Shown here: positions 13,981-14,754 of the stretch, piece by piece
Numbering within the stretch: position 1 is the first letter of the stretch
How the letters are laid out: every line of letters starts with the position of its first letter
Source: an uncultured Ruminococcus sp.
GTDB lineage: Bacteria; Bacillota; Clostridia; Oscillospirales; Acutalibacteraceae
Direction: 5' to 3'
Length of the DNA stretch: 14,754 nucleotides
NCBI GenBank assembly: GCA_902767175.1
Contig: CACXGH010000062.1
Coordinates: 1 to 14,754 of the forward strand
Program-made: the position numbers and the translations under genes
Notes under the pieces: generated by a model
Told to the model about the DNA's origin: nothing
Database searches by the model: none
Seen by the model: the letters and a program-made list of their open reading frames with translations, nothing else

Positions 13981-14580
13981 ATGATATTTGTAATTGCGTC
14001 GAATAATGAAAAAAAGATTAATGAGCTTGACAGAATACTCAGTCCCTTGGGAATATATGCAAAAAGTGCAAAGGATCTTGGCAAAGAGCTTGACGAGGTC
14101 GAGGAGACAGGTACGACATTTGAGGAAAATGCCGAGCTGAAAGCGAAGGCAGCCTGTGAAAAGACAGGAATGCCTGCTATAGCTGACGATTCCGGTCTTG
14201 TTGTTGATGCTCTTGACGGCAGACCGGGAGTTTTATCCGCACGATATGCAGGAGAAAACGCTACAGATGCACAGAAGATAAATAAGCTCCTGGAGGAAAT
14301 GATGAAAACAGGCAGCAGCGACAGAAACGCACATTTTGAATGTGTTATCTGCTGTTATTTCCCGAATGGAGAAAAATTGTTTGCACACGGAAGATGCGAC
14401 GGAACAATTGGATATGCACCGAGAGGAGTAAACGGCTTCGGTTATGACCCGATATTCTTTGTTGAGGGAAATAAGACCTTTGCCGAGCTGAGTGACAATC
14501 AGAAGGACGTTATCAGCCATAGAGGAAGAGCACTCAAGGAGCTTTCCTCTATGCTCAGAAAAAAGTATGATATTAAATAA
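13981..14580 (+). CDS. rdgB: RdgB/HAM1-type XTP/dITP pyrophosphatase
   Basis: A 199-residue nucleotide-pool sanitiser that hydrolyses dITP, XTP and dXTP to monophosphates, keeping deaminated purines out of DNA and RNA. Family features are the N-terminal FVIASNNEKKINEL (the SNN..K substrate loop), ADDSGLVVDALDGRPGVLSARYAG with acidic residues Asp69-Asp70, GVNGFGYDPIFF, and the C-terminal base-recognition motif SHRGRAL. Length equals the usual 195-200. The start at 13981 follows AGGAAGG and gives the canonical N-terminus. It lies 45 bases after ftsY and 16 bases before yhbY, without a terminator, and so probably belongs to the same transcript. Confidence 0.96.
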   Translation: MIFVIASNNEKKINELDRILSPLGIYAKSAKDLGKELDEVEETGTTFEENAELKAKAACEKTGMPAIADDSGLVVDALDGRPGVLSARYAGENATDAQKINKLLEEMMKTGSSDRNAHFECVICCYFPNGEKLFAHGRCDGTIGYAPRGVNGFGYDPIFFVEGNKTFAELSDNQKDVISHRGRALKELSSMLRKKYDIK

Positions 14581-14596
14581 AGGAAAGGAAAAAAGT

Positions 14597-14754
14597 ATGC
14601 TTACAAGTAAACAAAGAGCTTTTCTTCGTTCAATTGCCGCAAAGGAAGATACTATCCTCATGATAGGCAAGGGCGGAATGAGCGGTCAGATAATCAAACA
14701 GGCGGACGATGCTCTCACGGCAAGAGAGCTTATCAAGGGCAAGGTGCTGGAGAC
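14597..14754 (+). CDS. yhbY: YhbY-type CRM-domain RNA-binding protein (partial, cut by the window end)
   Basis: The visible 52 codons begin MLTSKQRAFLRSIAAKEDTI and continue LMIGKGGMSGQIIKQADDAL, then TARELIKGKVLE. This is the start of the CRM fold: the family has a lysine/arginine-rich first helix, a conserved GKGG-type loop (here GKGGMS), then the A.EL.K segment. YhbY proteins are about 95-100 residues long, bind precursors of the large ribosomal subunit, and are thought to help 50S assembly. AGGAAAGGA (14581-14589) lies seven bases before the ATG. The reading frame is open to the last base of the window. It is the last visible gene of the train. Confidence 0.93.
   Translation, partial: MLTSKQRAFLRSIAAKEDTILMIGKGGMSGQIIKQADDALTARELIKGKVLE

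Overview
The window is a forward-strand stretch of chromosome from a low- to mid-GC Gram-positive bacterium. It most likely comes from Clostridia of the Ruminococcus / Oscillospiraceae type. The reasons are the sporulation pair spoIIGA-sigE, a gene order plsX - rnc - Elp3-like radical SAM - smc - ftsY - rdgB - yhbY, strong purine-rich ribosome binding sites, several GTG/TTG starts, and frequent AGA/AGG and ATA codons. This placement is an inference from protein motifs and gene order; no database search was possible. All supported genes are on the + strand.

Region 1 (1-2455): a long imperfect hairpin lies at the left edge. A near-consensus sigma-A promoter then drives a YjjG-type HAD phosphatase and an RluA-type pseudouridine synthase. 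Next is a MazF-type endoribonuclease with no recognisable antitoxin gene beside it, closed by an intrinsic terminator.

Region 2 (2456-4309): the spoIIG locus. Its promoter has a perfect TATAAT and, 21 bases upstream, a perfect Spo0A box (TTCGACA) over a -35-like TCGACA, resembling the unusual spoIIG promoter of Bacillus subtilis. It serves spoIIGA (pro-sigma-E protease) and sigE (mother-cell sigma factor, with pro-sequence). A strong terminator follows and sigG is not next to it.

Region 3 (4171-4698): about 0.5 kb without a convincing gene. It holds short direct and inverted GGTGCGTGAC repeats around the spoIIG terminator, a palindrome, a hairpin, three copies of a CGGAAAAACGGAATT repeat, and a promoter whose predicted transcript begins with a hairpin.

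Region 4 (4699-6295): trmFO (folate/FAD-dependent tRNA m5U54 methyltransferase), then a 286-base gap with a roughly 160-bp structured element bounded by short inverted repeats, resembling a miniature inverted-repeat element, just upstream of plsX.

Region 5 (6296-14754): a tight gene train joining phospholipid synthesis (plsX), RNA processing (rnc), an Elp3-like radical SAM enzyme, chromosome condensation (smc), the SRP receptor (ftsY), nucleotide-pool cleaning (rdgB) and a CRM-domain ribosome-assembly protein (yhbY, cut by the window end). Spacings run from small overlaps to 58 bases with no terminator inside, so it probably behaves as one operon. Its most unusual protein feature is a 113-residue charged tail at the C-terminus of FtsY.

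Most of the window is conserved housekeeping and sporulation sequence. I do not see a clear new multi-gene system; the points of interest are non-coding elements, the missing partners of mazF and sigE, and the FtsY tail.
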